Assembly (NCBI RefSeq): GCF_002979555.1
Contig: NZ_PCOZ01000003.1
Coordinates: 62,001-126,000, forward strand
Length of the DNA: 64,000 bases
Source: Pseudomonas sp. MYb60
Lineage (GTDB): Bacteria > Pseudomonadota > Gammaproteobacteria > Pseudomonadales > Pseudomonadaceae
Direction: 5' to 3'
In this document: one piece after another, positions 46,301 to 55,812 of the stretch
How the letters are laid out: every line of letters begins with the position of its first letter
Position numbering within the stretch: position 1 is the first letter of the stretch
Position numbers and translations under genes: made by a program
Notes under the pieces: model-generated
The model's input: the letters and a program-made list of their open reading frames with translations, nothing else
Database searches by the model: none
Told to the model about the DNA's origin: nothing

Positions 46301-46485
46301 TGCCCATGGCACTGGGGCTGGGGGAGGGCGGTGAGCAGAACGCCCCATTGGGGCGCGCCGTGATCGGCGGCCTGTTGTTTGCGACCGTCGCGACCCTGTT
46401 GTTTGTCCCGGTGCTTTTCAGCGTGGCGCACCGCAACGATTTCCGTACTGAACCCAAGCCGCACTTAGTCCCTGGAGCAATCTGA
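43303..46485 (+). CDS. RND efflux pump, inner-membrane permease (HAE1-like)
   Basis: The protein of about 1060 residues has 12 membrane helices and two large periplasmic loops. Motifs include GILVDDATVTIENVNWHLE in helix 4, PLTAMRTPTDIFPEI after helix 1, and two-fold symmetry between RRPLTFVVMALLVLI and RRKAFLLGFMAVVTLS. It should pump hydrophobic or toxic compounds with the proton gradient. A GTG at 43303 after CGGAGTCATCA is the best start; 43285 is the first in-frame alternative. Unusually, the permease gene precedes the adaptor gene. No outer-membrane channel gene lies nearby. Confidence 0.93.
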   Translation: MLIRTVMVALRRPLTFVVMALLVLIVGPLTAMRTPTDIFPEIRIPVIAVAWQYTGLPPDQMAGRISTVFQRLLTASVNDIEHIESNTYPGVGVVKIFFQPGVDIAVANAQITAASQVALRQMPAGIQPPVILNYNAATVPILQLALSGEGLSEQQLFDLGMNTVRTPLITVPGVVMPLPYGGKQRQVQIDVNPAALQARGLSAQDVSAALAAHNILVPIGSQKIGELEYTLQLNGAPSAIDELGLLPVKVVNGSTIYLRDVADVHDGNAPQTNIVHVDGSRSVLMSVLKNGSASTLAIVDGIRAQIAALKPGWPDALVVQPINDQSLFVRAAIKGVVLEGAIAAALTSVMILLFLGSWRSTVIIAVSIPLAILGSLIILAALGETLNLMTLGGLALAIGILVDDATVTIENVNWHLEQGKDVETAILDGARQIVTPAFVSLLCICIAFVPMFFLEGVSRYLFVPMAEAVIFGMICSFILSRTLVPTMAKYLLKPHRAHPERQPASRNPLVRFQRGFERGFDRLRQRYQSVLEGALRRRKAFLLGFMAVVTLSFGLVPFIGSNFFPTVDSGQVLMHVRVPVGTRVEETASRFAQIEEAIRSIIPAEEITTLVDNIGLPPSNINLTYNNTGVMGSQDGDFQIALRSGHQPTAGYVKKLREVLPERFPDSTFSFPPADIVSQILNFGAPAPIDIQVRGNNVDANFAYAQQLLKRIRTVPGLADARILQSNKAPVFNVDLDRTQAQLLGLTTRDVTNSLVVNLAGSSQVAPTYWLNPANGVSYPIVLQTPQPKLDSLAALANLPVGNGSAATVTTLGAVADFKRTTGSGMVSQYNVQPMVQIHAATQDRDLGAVAKDLRQIIAQMADEVPRGSTVNLMGQVQTMERAFSGLLYGLLGAVVLIYLLIVVNFQSWVDPAVIVSGLSAALAGIVWMLFATGTTLSVPALTGAIMCMGVATANSVLVISFARERLHVLADATAAALEAGIARLRPVLMTALAMILGMLPMALGLGEGGEQNAPLGRAVIGGLLFATVATLLFVPVLFSVAHRNDFRTEPKPHLVPGAI

Positions 46486-46486
46486 G

Positions 46487-47650
46487 ATGCCTGTGAAACC
46501 CCACGCTGATCGCAGCCCGTCTGGTCGCCTTGTGTTGATCGTTGGAGCAATGGCGACGGCCGGTGTCATCCTCATCGCTGGCTGGGCAAGCCGCCATTCG
46601 CAAGCGGGTCAGTTGGAGCAGATGGCAGAGCGCAAACGGATCGCCACGGTTGCACTCGTCGTTCCCCGGCTGGTCACGCCGGCCTCCCTGCAACTGCCAG
46701 GGCGTATCGAAGCCTGGTCACGTGCCCCGCTGTATGCGCGGGTCAGCGGCTACTTGAAGCATTGGGGCCGGGACATCGGGGCACGGGTCAAAGCCGGCGA
46801 GCGGTTGGCGCAAATCGATGCCCCTGACCTGGACCAGCAGTTGCGCCAGGCGCGCGCAGCGTTGGCGACTGCCCGCAGCGAAATGTCCCTTGCCGGCACC
46901 ACCGCCAAACGCTGGGAGCAACTGCGAGAGAGCGAAGCGGTCTCCCTTCAGGAGGTCGAGGAGCGCCGTGGCGACCTCGCCACCAGGCGATCCCAGGTCA
47001 ACGAAGCGCAAGCCAACGTCGATCGGTTGCAGGCGTTGCAGGGCTATACCCGGATTGTCGCGCCGTTTGACGGGGTAGTGACCGCACGTAACACCGATGT
47101 CGGCGCATTGATCAATGTCGGGATGACCGCTGGCAGCGAATTGTTCGTGGTCTCCGATGTGAGCCGGCTGCGCGTGTATGTCAGCGTCCCGCAGCGTCAA
47201 CTGGCGTGGATAAAAGTCGGTACCCGGGCCACGCTCAGCGTGCCGGAACGCCCGGGACAGGCATTCGAGGCCACAGTGCAATCCCTGGCCCAGGCCGTCG
47301 ATATGGACACCGGCGCCATGCGCGTTCAACTGAGCGTGGAAAACCAGCGTGGCGACTTGCTGCCGGGATCGTTCGCCTCTGTGCTGTTTGAAGGTACGCC
47401 TGCGCCCACTGCGCTCAGTCTCCCTCCCAGCGCGCTGATCGTCGGCAAGGCCGGCGTGCAGATCGCGACGGTCGATGACACCGGCACCGTGCAGCTGAAG
47501 CCGGTGACGGTGACCCGTGACTACGGCACCTACCTTGAGTTCGCGGATGGGGTCCAGCAGACCGACCAGGTCATTGCCAACCCACCCGACGGGCTAAGTT
47601 CAGGTGACAAGGTACGAATCATGCAGGCTGGGATCACGGCTTTAGAGTGA
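46487..47650 (+). CDS. RND efflux periplasmic adaptor subunit
   Basis: The 387-residue membrane fusion protein has an N-terminal membrane anchor (GRLVLIVGAMATAGVILIAGW) and a lipoyl-like hairpin beginning ARVSGYLKHWGRDIGARVKAGERLAQIDAPDLD. A coiled-coil (RQARAALATARSEM) and beta-barrel/membrane-proximal domains follow (LRVYVSVPQRQLAWIKVG, VTVTRDYGTYLEFADG). It links the RND permease to an outer-membrane channel. It starts 1 base after the permease stop and is cotranscribed. The molybdenum enzyme genes begin about 50 bases later. Confidence 0.93.
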   Translation: MPVKPHADRSPSGRLVLIVGAMATAGVILIAGWASRHSQAGQLEQMAERKRIATVALVVPRLVTPASLQLPGRIEAWSRAPLYARVSGYLKHWGRDIGARVKAGERLAQIDAPDLDQQLRQARAALATARSEMSLAGTTAKRWEQLRESEAVSLQEVEERRGDLATRRSQVNEAQANVDRLQALQGYTRIVAPFDGVVTARNTDVGALINVGMTAGSELFVVSDVSRLRVYVSVPQRQLAWIKVGTRATLSVPERPGQAFEATVQSLAQAVDMDTGAMRVQLSVENQRGDLLPGSFASVLFEGTPAPTALSLPPSALIVGKAGVQIATVDDTGTVQLKPVTVTRDYGTYLEFADGVQQTDQVIANPPDGLSSGDKVRIMQAGITALE

Positions 47651-47701
47651 CCCTTTGGCTATTTTCGATGCATTGCTGAGCCCGTTCAAAGGTGAAACCT
47701 G

Positions 47702-48382
47702 ATGACAGAAATCAAAGACTTGAATACCCCCGAAAGCGCGCCGGATGCGGAGGCGTCGGGCGTCACACCTTCACGCCGCAACTTTCTCAAGTTTGGCGTA
47801 TCCGGCATCGCCGCCGCCACGGTGTCGACCTGGATCCCTGACAGCGTCGTGGCTGCCCAACTGGCGCCCATGGTGGTCGATGACGCAGGCGCGCCCCAGG
47901 CGGGTGAGCAACGGATACAGCTCACCGTGAATGGGCAACTGCATAAACTCAATGTCCCGGCCAATGCAATATTGCTGGATGTGCTGCGTGACCGGCTGCA
48001 GCTGACCGGCACCAAGAAAGGCTGCGACCACGGCCAGTGCGGGGCGTGCACCTTGTTGGTCAACGGGGTGGCAATCAACAGTTGCCTGTCAATTGCCCTG
48101 CAACACGATGGCGACCACATCACGACCATCGAAGGCTTGTCTCAAGGCGACGATCTGCACCCGGTGCAGGAAGCTTTCTGGGATCACGACGCCTACCAAT
48201 GCGGCTACTGCACGTCGGGGCAGATCATGAGCGCGGTGGCACTGCTCAATGACCCGAACATCGGCACTGACGATGCCAGCGTGAAAGAGGCCATGAGCGG
48301 CAATATCTGCCGCTGCGGTGCCTACAAGAACATCCTTTCGGCGATTCAGTCGGCACGTGGAAAAATGCGAGGAGCGGCCTGA
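47702..48382 (+). CDS. paoA: aldehyde oxidoreductase 2Fe-2S subunit (PaoA-like), Tat-exported
   Basis: The 226-residue subunit has a twin-arginine signal (SRRNFLKFGVSG) followed by two 2Fe-2S domains. The plant-type cluster is GCDHGQCGACTLLVNG, and the second is QCGYCTSGQ with GNICRCGAYKNI. It resembles E. coli PaoA (YagT), the electron-transfer subunit of a periplasmic molybdenum aldehyde oxidase. Its stop overlaps the paoB-like ATG. The three genes form one operon, probably with the RND pump genes. No PaoD/XdhC-type maturation gene is seen in the window. Confidence 0.92.
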   Translation: MTEIKDLNTPESAPDAEASGVTPSRRNFLKFGVSGIAAATVSTWIPDSVVAAQLAPMVVDDAGAPQAGEQRIQLTVNGQLHKLNVPANAILLDVLRDRLQLTGTKKGCDHGQCGACTLLVNGVAINSCLSIALQHDGDHITTIEGLSQGDDLHPVQEAFWDHDAYQCGYCTSGQIMSAVALLNDPNIGTDDASVKEAMSGNICRCGAYKNILSAIQSARGKMRGAA

Positions 48383-49365
48383 TGCGTACGTTCGATTATG
48401 CCCGCGCTGAATCTGCGGCCCAGGCGGTGAGCAGCCATGCCGCGCCTGGCCAGCCGTTTTACCTGGCGGGGGGGACCACGCTGCTCGACCTGGTGAAGCT
48501 GGACGTCATGCAGCCCGACCGTCTGGTGGATATCAATCGCCTTGCGCTCAAGCACATCGAGCCGCTCGCCGATGGGCGTGTGCGCATCGGCGCGCTGGTC
48601 AGCAACACCGCGCTGGCCAGTCATGCGCTGATCCGCGAGCGCTACGCCGTGCTGTCCCAGGCCATTCTGGCGGGGGCCTCCACGCAGTTGCGCAACAAGG
48701 CCACCACCGCAGGCAACGTGATGCAACGCGTGCGCTGCAATTATTTCCGCGACGGTGTGTCGCCCTGCAACAAGCGCCAGCCGGGCTCCGGTTGCGCAGC
48801 CATCGGCGGCCACAACCGCAGCGTGCATGCCGTGCTGGGCACCAGCGCGCATTGCATCGCGACGCACCCGTCCGACATGTGCGTGGCAATGGCTGCGATT
48901 GGCGCGCAGGTGACGGTTCAAGGCCCGAACGGGGTGCGTGAGATTCCCTTCGGCGATTTCCACCTGTTGCCGGGGCAGACGCCTTGGTTGGAGCATGCGC
49001 TGCAGCCTCATGAGTTGATCACCCATGTGACCCTGGATGCACCGTTGGCGAACAGCCGCTCGGCCTACCTGAAATTGCGCGACCGCGACTCTTATCAATT
49101 CGCCTTGGCATCGAGTGCGGTGATCGTGGTGATGGATGGCCAGCGCATCACCGAGGCGCGGATTGCCCTCGGAGGCGTCGGCACCAAGCCATGGCGTGCG
49201 CTGGAAGCCGAGCGCGCATTGGCTGGGCAGAAAGCCGATATCGCCGTGTTTACCCAGGCGGGCGAGCGCGCCCTGCAGGGCGCTCGCGCCTATGAGCACA
49301 ATGGTTTCAAGATCCCCCTCGGCCAACAGGTCGTGACGCGCAACCTTCGCGACCTGACAGCATAG
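48382..49365 (+). CDS. paoB: aldehyde oxidoreductase FAD subunit (PaoB-like)
   Basis: The 327-residue subunit has an FAD-binding molybdenum-hydroxylase middle-subunit fold: the AGGTTLLDLVKLDVMQP loop and GASTQLRNKATTAGNVMQR. Four cysteines (RCNYFRDGVSPCNKR, then SGC and SAHC) sit in the insertion that binds an extra 4Fe-4S cluster in E. coli PaoB. It has no signal peptide of its own and would be exported with PaoA. It sits between the paoA- and paoC-like genes with overlapping or close starts. Confidence 0.92.
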   Translation: MRTFDYARAESAAQAVSSHAAPGQPFYLAGGTTLLDLVKLDVMQPDRLVDINRLALKHIEPLADGRVRIGALVSNTALASHALIRERYAVLSQAILAGASTQLRNKATTAGNVMQRVRCNYFRDGVSPCNKRQPGSGCAAIGGHNRSVHAVLGTSAHCIATHPSDMCVAMAAIGAQVTVQGPNGVREIPFGDFHLLPGQTPWLEHALQPHELITHVTLDAPLANSRSAYLKLRDRDSYQFALASSAVIVVMDGQRITEARIALGGVGTKPWRALEAERALAGQKADIAVFTQAGERALQGARAYEHNGFKIPLGQQVVTRNLRDLTA

Positions 49366-49377
49366 GAGTGCATTCTG

Positions 49378-51588
49378 ATGAGCCAACCGATAATCGGCAC
49401 CCCGCACAAACGTATCGACGGTCGCCTGAAGGTCACGGGCGCAGCACGGTATGCCGCTGACCATCCTTTGCCAGATTTGGCTTATGCCTATGGCGTCTAC
49501 AGCACGATCGCCAATGGCCGGGTGGTCGCCATTGACGACACATGGGCCCGCGCAATGCCTGGCGTGGTTGCCGTGCTGCACCATGGCAACTTTCCCCGGT
49601 TGCACCGTACACCGGATGTGGCCATGACCTTCAAGGACATCCTAAGCGCCGCCAAGGTCGACGAGCGCCGGCTGCCGTTCGAGGATGACAAGGTGGCCTA
49701 TCCCGGGCAGTTCGTGGCCCTGGTGATCGCTGACACCTTCGAGCAGGCCCGTGCGGCGGCGTTTCAGGTCAAGGTCGAGTATGCCGAAAGCCCGGCCATT
49801 ACCAACCTCAAGGACGCACTCAAGCAAAAGGGCGCGCGCGATGGCGGGCGAGGGCACAGCCGAGGCGACCCGGAGGCAGGCTGGCAAGCGGCTGTCACCC
49901 GGCTCGACCAGACCTACACCACGCCGGTCGAAACCCACAGCCCGATGGAGATGCATGCGACGACCGCGTATTGGCGCGACGCGAAGCTGTATGTGTATGA
50001 AGGTACGCAGGGGGTGGTGAATCACCGCAATGTGTTGGCCAATGTCTTCGATCTGCCACCCGATCGCGTCGAAGTGCATGCGCCGTTCATTGGTTCAGGG
50101 TTTGGCAGCAAACTGTGGCCATGGCCGCACTCGATAGCCGCCTGCGCCGCCGCGAAGGTGGTGAACCGTCCGGTACAACTGATGCTGCCCAGGGCGCAGA
50201 TGTTTACCGCGACAGGGCATCGCCCGGAAACCTTGCAACGCATCCGCCTGGCTACGGACGGGGACGGCAAGCTGGTGTCGATTCGCCACGAGTCGTTCAA
50301 CAGCACCTCGACCACCGATGCCTATACCGAGGCATGCGGCGGCGTCACGCGCAGTCTTTATTCCTGTGCGAACGTGCTGGTCGATCACAAGAACAGTCCG
50401 CTCAATCGCGGCACGCCGACCTCAATGCGGGCACCTGGCGCTGCGCCCGGCCTGTTTGCGTTGGAGTCGGCCATCGACGAGCTGGCGCTGCTGCGGGGCA
50501 TTGACCCGCTGGCGTTTCGCAAACTGAACCTGGCGACCCGCGACGAAAGCCTCAACCTGGCATGGTCGAGCAATCATTTGCCGGAGGCGATCGATACCGC
50601 GGCCGAACGGTTTGGCTGGCACACACGCAATGCGGCGGTTGGGGCAATGCGTGACGGTGATGAAGTGATCGGCTATGGCATGGGTGCCTGCAATTGGGAG
50701 GCCTATCAGGTACCCACCGACGCCCGCGTGATTATTCGCTCGGACGGCAGCGTGCTTGCTCAATGCGGCCAGCAGGACATCGGCACTGGCACCTATACCG
50801 TCGTCGCGCAGACCATCGCTCAACTGACGGGCCTGCCATTCGATCGGATCGAGGTGGAGCTGGGCAGTTCCACGTTCCCGCCGGGCGCGTTGGCCGGTGG
50901 TTCCTGGGCCACCGCGAGCATCTTGCCGGCTATCGCGGGCGCCACGCGCGCCGCGCTGACCAAGTTGCGTGAATACGCGGTGATGAGCGCGGGACTGTTT
51001 TCAGGCACTCCCCTGGAAAGCCTGTCTGTCGAAGCTGGCCAACTTGTCAATGGCGATCGACGCGCGAGTTTCGCCGAGGTCCTGCGCCACCAACGCATCG
51101 CGCGCGCGGAGGGCAACTTCCAGAGCGGAGCCAAGGGCGGTGACTTTTCCTATCGTTCCTTTGGTGCGCACTTTGTCGAGGTGCGCTGGGACCCTGGCAT
51201 CTCGCGCCTGCGTGTGGCTCGGGTGGTCAGTGCCATCGACGTAGGCAAAGTGGTCAACCCGCTCGCCGCGCGAAACCAGGTGGAGGGAGCAATTATTATG
51301 GGCCTCGGCATGGCGCTGTTCGAAGCATCGGAAAACGATCAGCGCACGGGCCTGCCGGTGAACAACAACTACGCCGAATACGTGGTGCCGGTTCATGGCG
51401 ATTTACCTGATATCGACGTGACCTTGCTCGATTACCCGGATTACAACCTCAGTGAGTTCGGTGCGCGCGGGATCGGCGAAATCGGCGTCACGGGCCTGGC
51501 GGCCGCTGTCGCCAATGCCGTTTACCACGCTACGGGAAAACGCATTCGCAGCTTGCCGATTACCAAGGAAAAGCTGATGGACAGTTAA
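49378..51588 (+). CDS. paoC: aldehyde oxidoreductase molybdenum-binding subunit (PaoC-like)
   Basis: The 736-residue catalytic subunit of the xanthine oxidase family has VTGAARYAADHPLPDLAYA at the front, SGFGSKLWPWPHS, RAPGAAPGLFALE, GGSWATAS and the active-site glutamate in ARGIGEIGVTG near the end. It would hydroxylate aldehydes (often aromatic) to acids in the periplasm. The gap to the FAD subunit gene is 12 bases. A weak hairpin, GAGGGCA (51615-51621) and TGCCCTC (51631-51637), follows the stop. Confidence 0.92.
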   Translation: MSQPIIGTPHKRIDGRLKVTGAARYAADHPLPDLAYAYGVYSTIANGRVVAIDDTWARAMPGVVAVLHHGNFPRLHRTPDVAMTFKDILSAAKVDERRLPFEDDKVAYPGQFVALVIADTFEQARAAAFQVKVEYAESPAITNLKDALKQKGARDGGRGHSRGDPEAGWQAAVTRLDQTYTTPVETHSPMEMHATTAYWRDAKLYVYEGTQGVVNHRNVLANVFDLPPDRVEVHAPFIGSGFGSKLWPWPHSIAACAAAKVVNRPVQLMLPRAQMFTATGHRPETLQRIRLATDGDGKLVSIRHESFNSTSTTDAYTEACGGVTRSLYSCANVLVDHKNSPLNRGTPTSMRAPGAAPGLFALESAIDELALLRGIDPLAFRKLNLATRDESLNLAWSSNHLPEAIDTAAERFGWHTRNAAVGAMRDGDEVIGYGMGACNWEAYQVPTDARVIIRSDGSVLAQCGQQDIGTGTYTVVAQTIAQLTGLPFDRIEVELGSSTFPPGALAGGSWATASILPAIAGATRAALTKLREYAVMSAGLFSGTPLESLSVEAGQLVNGDRRASFAEVLRHQRIARAEGNFQSGAKGGDFSYRSFGAHFVEVRWDPGISRLRVARVVSAIDVGKVVNPLAARNQVEGAIIMGLGMALFEASENDQRTGLPVNNNYAEYVVPVHGDLPDIDVTLLDYPDYNLSEFGARGIGEIGVTGLAAAVANAVYHATGKRIRSLPITKEKLMDS

Positions 51589-51661
51589 TGATCGATCAGC
51601 GTCGCGCGGTGCAGGAGGGCATCCGACGGCTGCCCTCTGGGGAGATTGCTTCAAGGGCGTC

Positions 51662-52711
<1,050 letters not shown>

Positions 52712-52800
52712 TCATCACGACGCGCACTACCCGGGTAATTCGGGACGGGGCTATGAGACCTATTCAATAATGCCGGGCGACGGCGCAGCGAGGGTCCCTC

Positions 52801-53574
52801 TCACGGGCGCGCCGCGAAGACCTCCTTGAGCACCGGCACGGCCGACATCGCCTTCGGCCAGCCAACGTAAAACGCGAGATGCGTCACCGCTTCGGCGGCC
52901 TGGGCCTGGCTCAGGCCGTTGTCCATGGCCCGGTTGAGGTGGAACGGGAGCTGCGCCGCCTGGCCCTGGGCAATCAGTGCGGCAACGGTGACCAGGCTGC
53001 GGTCGCGGGCGCTGAGATTGCTTTGTCGCCACAGGTCGCCGAACAACACGTCGTTGGTGTAGCGGGCCAGCTCCGGTGCTACCCCTCCCACCCCGTCATC
53101 GACGGCGGCGCGGCGCTTCGCTTCACGCTCTGGGTCAAGTGTCAGGGGCGCGCCAGAAGGCGGAGAAATCTGCTCGGCAGGAATATGGCGCTCGTTGAAG
53201 ACCTGCTTGGCAACGCCCGCCGCAGACATCGCGTTTGGCCACCCTGAGTAGAATGCCAAATGGGTAATCAGTGCGCTGATTTCACTCGGCTTGAGGCCAT
53301 TGTCCAGCCCCAGTTTGATGTGCCCGGTGAGTTGCGGGATCTGGCCGCTGGCGATCAGGGCAGACAAGGTGATCAGGCTGCGGTCTCGTGGTATCAGCGC
53401 TTCACGTTTCCATACTTCGCCGAACAGCAGTTCGGTGGTGTATGTGTACAACTGCGGGGTAATTTCGAGTACATCCGGCGAGGGCTTGGGATCAGGACGC
53501 GGCAGGCCTTGATCAGCGTCCACGGCAGCGGCGAAGAGGAGGGTGGCAAAGGTCGTTGCGGTGAGCAGTTTCAT
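52801..53574 (-). CDS. secreted protein with two carboxymuconolactone decarboxylase-like domains
   Basis: The 257-residue protein has a signal peptide (MKLLTATTFATLLFAAAVDA). Two similar helical domains follow: LLFGEVWKREALIPRDRSL to THLAFYSGWPNAMSA, and VLFGDLWRQSNLSARDRSL to THLAFYVGWPKAMSA. They are the CMD/AhpD fold, but neither carries a CxxC redox pair, so the activity is unclear. Export is unusual for this fold. The start at 53574 follows GGGAGTGCTCA, excluding the longer frame. It is divergent from the LysR gene at 53745. Confidence 0.87.
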   Translation of the reverse strand: MKLLTATTFATLLFAAAVDADQGLPRPDPKPSPDVLEITPQLYTYTTELLFGEVWKREALIPRDRSLITLSALIASGQIPQLTGHIKLGLDNGLKPSEISALITHLAFYSGWPNAMSAAGVAKQVFNERHIPAEQISPPSGAPLTLDPEREAKRRAAVDDGVGGVAPELARYTNDVLFGDLWRQSNLSARDRSLVTVAALIAQGQAAQLPFHLNRAMDNGLSQAQAAEAVTHLAFYVGWPKAMSAVPVLKEVFAARP

Positions 53575-53744
53575 TGAGCACTCCCAGGGTGATTGGAAAA
53601 CGAATCCATCGATCGACCCATGGTAGGCAACTGCGATCCATTGATTAAACGCTATAACCTGCATGGCGTCATGAATCTGGCTCATTAATGCAGCGTAATC
53701 TGGGATATGCTTCGGGTCGATTACTCTATGAATGAGGCCCATCA

Positions 53745-54638
53745 ATGGCGCGTGAAGGATATGGCGATCTCCTGGCATTTGTGGCCGTTGCGCGAGAGCG
53801 CAGCTTTACGCGCGCGGCCGCGCAGCTCGGCGTTTCGCAATCGGCGTTGAGTCATACCATCCGCGCGCTGGAAACCCGGCTCGGCGTCCGACTGCTGACG
53901 CGTACCACGCGGAGCGTGGCACCTACGGAAGCCGGCGAGCATCTGTTCAACAAGCTGGCGCCGCGTTTCGAAGAGATCGAGGCGGACCTTGCCGAAGTGA
54001 TCGAGCTGCGTGACTCGCCTCGCGGTACGCTGCGCATATCCGCCACCGACTACGCGGCGAACTCGGTGCTGTGGCCGCGCCTCGCCGAGTTTTTGCCACG
54101 GTTTCCCGATATCAACATCGAAATCACCACCGATTATGGCCTGACCGATATCGTTGCCGAGCGCTACGACATTGGCGTGCGCCTGGGCAATCAAGTCGCC
54201 CAGGACATGATTGCCGTCCGGATCGGCCCAGACCTGCGCATGGCGATGGTCGCCTCGCCGGCGTATCTGCACGCGCACCCGCCGCCGCAGGCGCCGGAAG
54301 ACCTGGCTGCGCATAACTGCATCAATCTGCGGTTGCCGACTCATGGAGGTTGTTACCCATGGGAACTGGCGAGCGGGGACCGCGAAGTGCAGGTGCGCGT
54401 GCAGGGGCAACTCACGTTCAATGGCACCTATCCGATGCTCGCGGCTGCACTGGATGGCTGTGGAGTGGCTTATCTGCCTGAAGACCTGGTGAAAGAGCAC
54501 GTCGCCGCCGGGCGGCTCTGCTGGGTGCTGGAGCCGTGGTTTCCGACCTTTCCGGGCTTGCACATTTATTACCCCAGTCGGCGACAGTCATCGCGGGCAC
54601 TGAGCCTGGTCGTGGATGCACTGCGCTACAAGGCCTGA
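53745..54638 (+). CDS. LysR family regulator
   Basis: The 297-residue protein has an N-terminal winged helix (LLAFVAVARERSFTRAAAQLG, SALSHTIRALETRLG) and a LysR co-inducer domain. It belongs to the AaeR/PgrR-like subgroup (LLTRTTRSVAPTEAGEHLF), as does the product of 58221-59126. GAGGCCCATCA precedes the ATG. Its divergent neighbour (secreted CMD protein, then aldo/keto reductase) and the aldo/keto reductase gene downstream are likely targets. Confidence 0.92.
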   Translation: MAREGYGDLLAFVAVARERSFTRAAAQLGVSQSALSHTIRALETRLGVRLLTRTTRSVAPTEAGEHLFNKLAPRFEEIEADLAEVIELRDSPRGTLRISATDYAANSVLWPRLAEFLPRFPDINIEITTDYGLTDIVAERYDIGVRLGNQVAQDMIAVRIGPDLRMAMVASPAYLHAHPPPQAPEDLAAHNCINLRLPTHGGCYPWELASGDREVQVRVQGQLTFNGTYPMLAAALDGCGVAYLPEDLVKEHVAAGRLCWVLEPWFPTFPGLHIYYPSRRQSSRALSLVVDALRYKA

Positions 54639-54742
54639 AACATTCATGAGCCCGTCTCATAGCCGTATCCTTTTCCTGCACCTTAATCACTGATTGGAAT
54701 GGCGCTAGGATCAATTCATCTTTCAAACGCCTTAGAGGGTTA

Positions 54743-55756
54743 ATGATGAATTACCGTTACCTGGGCCGCAGTGCCCTGAAAGTATCGCCGTTGTGCCTGG
54801 GTGCCATGATGTTCGGCGGCGAGACCGACGAAGCGACCAGTAAACGCATCATCGATAAGGCCGGTGCCGCGGGCATCAATTTTATCGACACGGCTGATGC
54901 CTACCACGCGGGGCGTTCCGAGGAAGTCGTCGGCCGATCCATTGCAGCGCTGCGTGACAACTGGGTGGTGGCCACCAAGTTCGGTTATCCGTCGTCGGCT
55001 GATGCTGGCCCGAATCAACAGGGGCAGTCGCGCAAGTGGATCATCCAGAACGTGGAGGCCAGCCTCAAACGCCTGGGTACCGACTATATCGACATCCTGT
55101 ATTTCCACCGCACCCTCAGTGATGTGCCGATGGAAGAAGGCTTGCGAGCGATTGACGACCTGATTCGTCAGGGCAAGATCCGCTATTACGGGGTGTCCAA
55201 TTTCCATGGCTGGAAAATCGCCGAGATGGTCCGTATTGCCGATTCGCTGGGCATCCAGCGGCCCACGGTCAGCCAGCCGTTGTACAACATCGTCAATCGA
55301 AGCGCCGAGGTCGAGCAGCTACCGGTCGCCGACAACTACGGCATTGGCGTTGTTCCCTACAGCCCGCTTGCCCGTGGCGTGCTCAGTGGCAAGTACCCTG
55401 TGGATGCGCCGCCACCGGCTGATACGAGGGCAGGGCGTGGCGACAAGCGTATCCAACAGACCGAATGGCGCCCCGAATCCCTGAAAATCGCGCAGACCAT
55501 CGCCCGGCACGCGAAAGATCGGGGCACGACGTCCGTGGCGTTCGCCATCGCCTGGGTGTTGAAAAACCAACTGATCAGTGCAGCGATCGCCGGCCCTCGT
55601 ACCGAAGCTCACTGGGACAGCTATATGGATGCGTTAGGGCTGGCGCTGGGGCCAGATGATGAACAGTTGGTCGACAGCCTGGTGGTGCCGGGCCATGCGT
55701 CGACCCATGGGTTCACGGATCCGGGCTACCCGGTCGAAGGCCGTAAAGTCAGCTGA
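54743..55756 (+). CDS. aldo/keto reductase
   Basis: The 337-residue protein is a YajO/PhdYeVE-like aldo/keto reductase. The catalytic tetrad is visible in FIDTADAYHAG (Asp, Tyr), VATKFGYPS (Lys) and ILYFHRTLSD (His). GVVPYSPLARGVLSGKY is typical. Two ATGs are adjacent (54743, 54746). It is a different subgroup from the two minus-strand reductases nearby. The LysR gene just upstream may control it. A hairpin ends it at 55771-55794. Confidence 0.92.
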   Translation: MMNYRYLGRSALKVSPLCLGAMMFGGETDEATSKRIIDKAGAAGINFIDTADAYHAGRSEEVVGRSIAALRDNWVVATKFGYPSSADAGPNQQGQSRKWIIQNVEASLKRLGTDYIDILYFHRTLSDVPMEEGLRAIDDLIRQGKIRYYGVSNFHGWKIAEMVRIADSLGIQRPTVSQPLYNIVNRSAEVEQLPVADNYGIGVVPYSPLARGVLSGKYPVDAPPPADTRAGRGDKRIQQTEWRPESLKIAQTIARHAKDRGTTSVAFAIAWVLKNQLISAAIAGPRTEAHWDSYMDALGLALGPDDEQLVDSLVVPGHASTHGFTDPGYPVEGRKVS

Positions 55757-55770
55757 AGCGATTGGGGAGG

Positions 55771-55794
55771 GCAGGCAATCTCAGGGTTGCCTGC
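55771..55794. terminator. bidirectional terminator
   Basis: GCAGGCAA (55771-55778) and TTGCCTGC (55787-55794) form a perfect 8-bp stem followed by TTTCC, between convergent genes. Confidence 0.72.
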
Positions 55795-55812
55795 TTTCCA
55801 TCGGCGCTGGGT

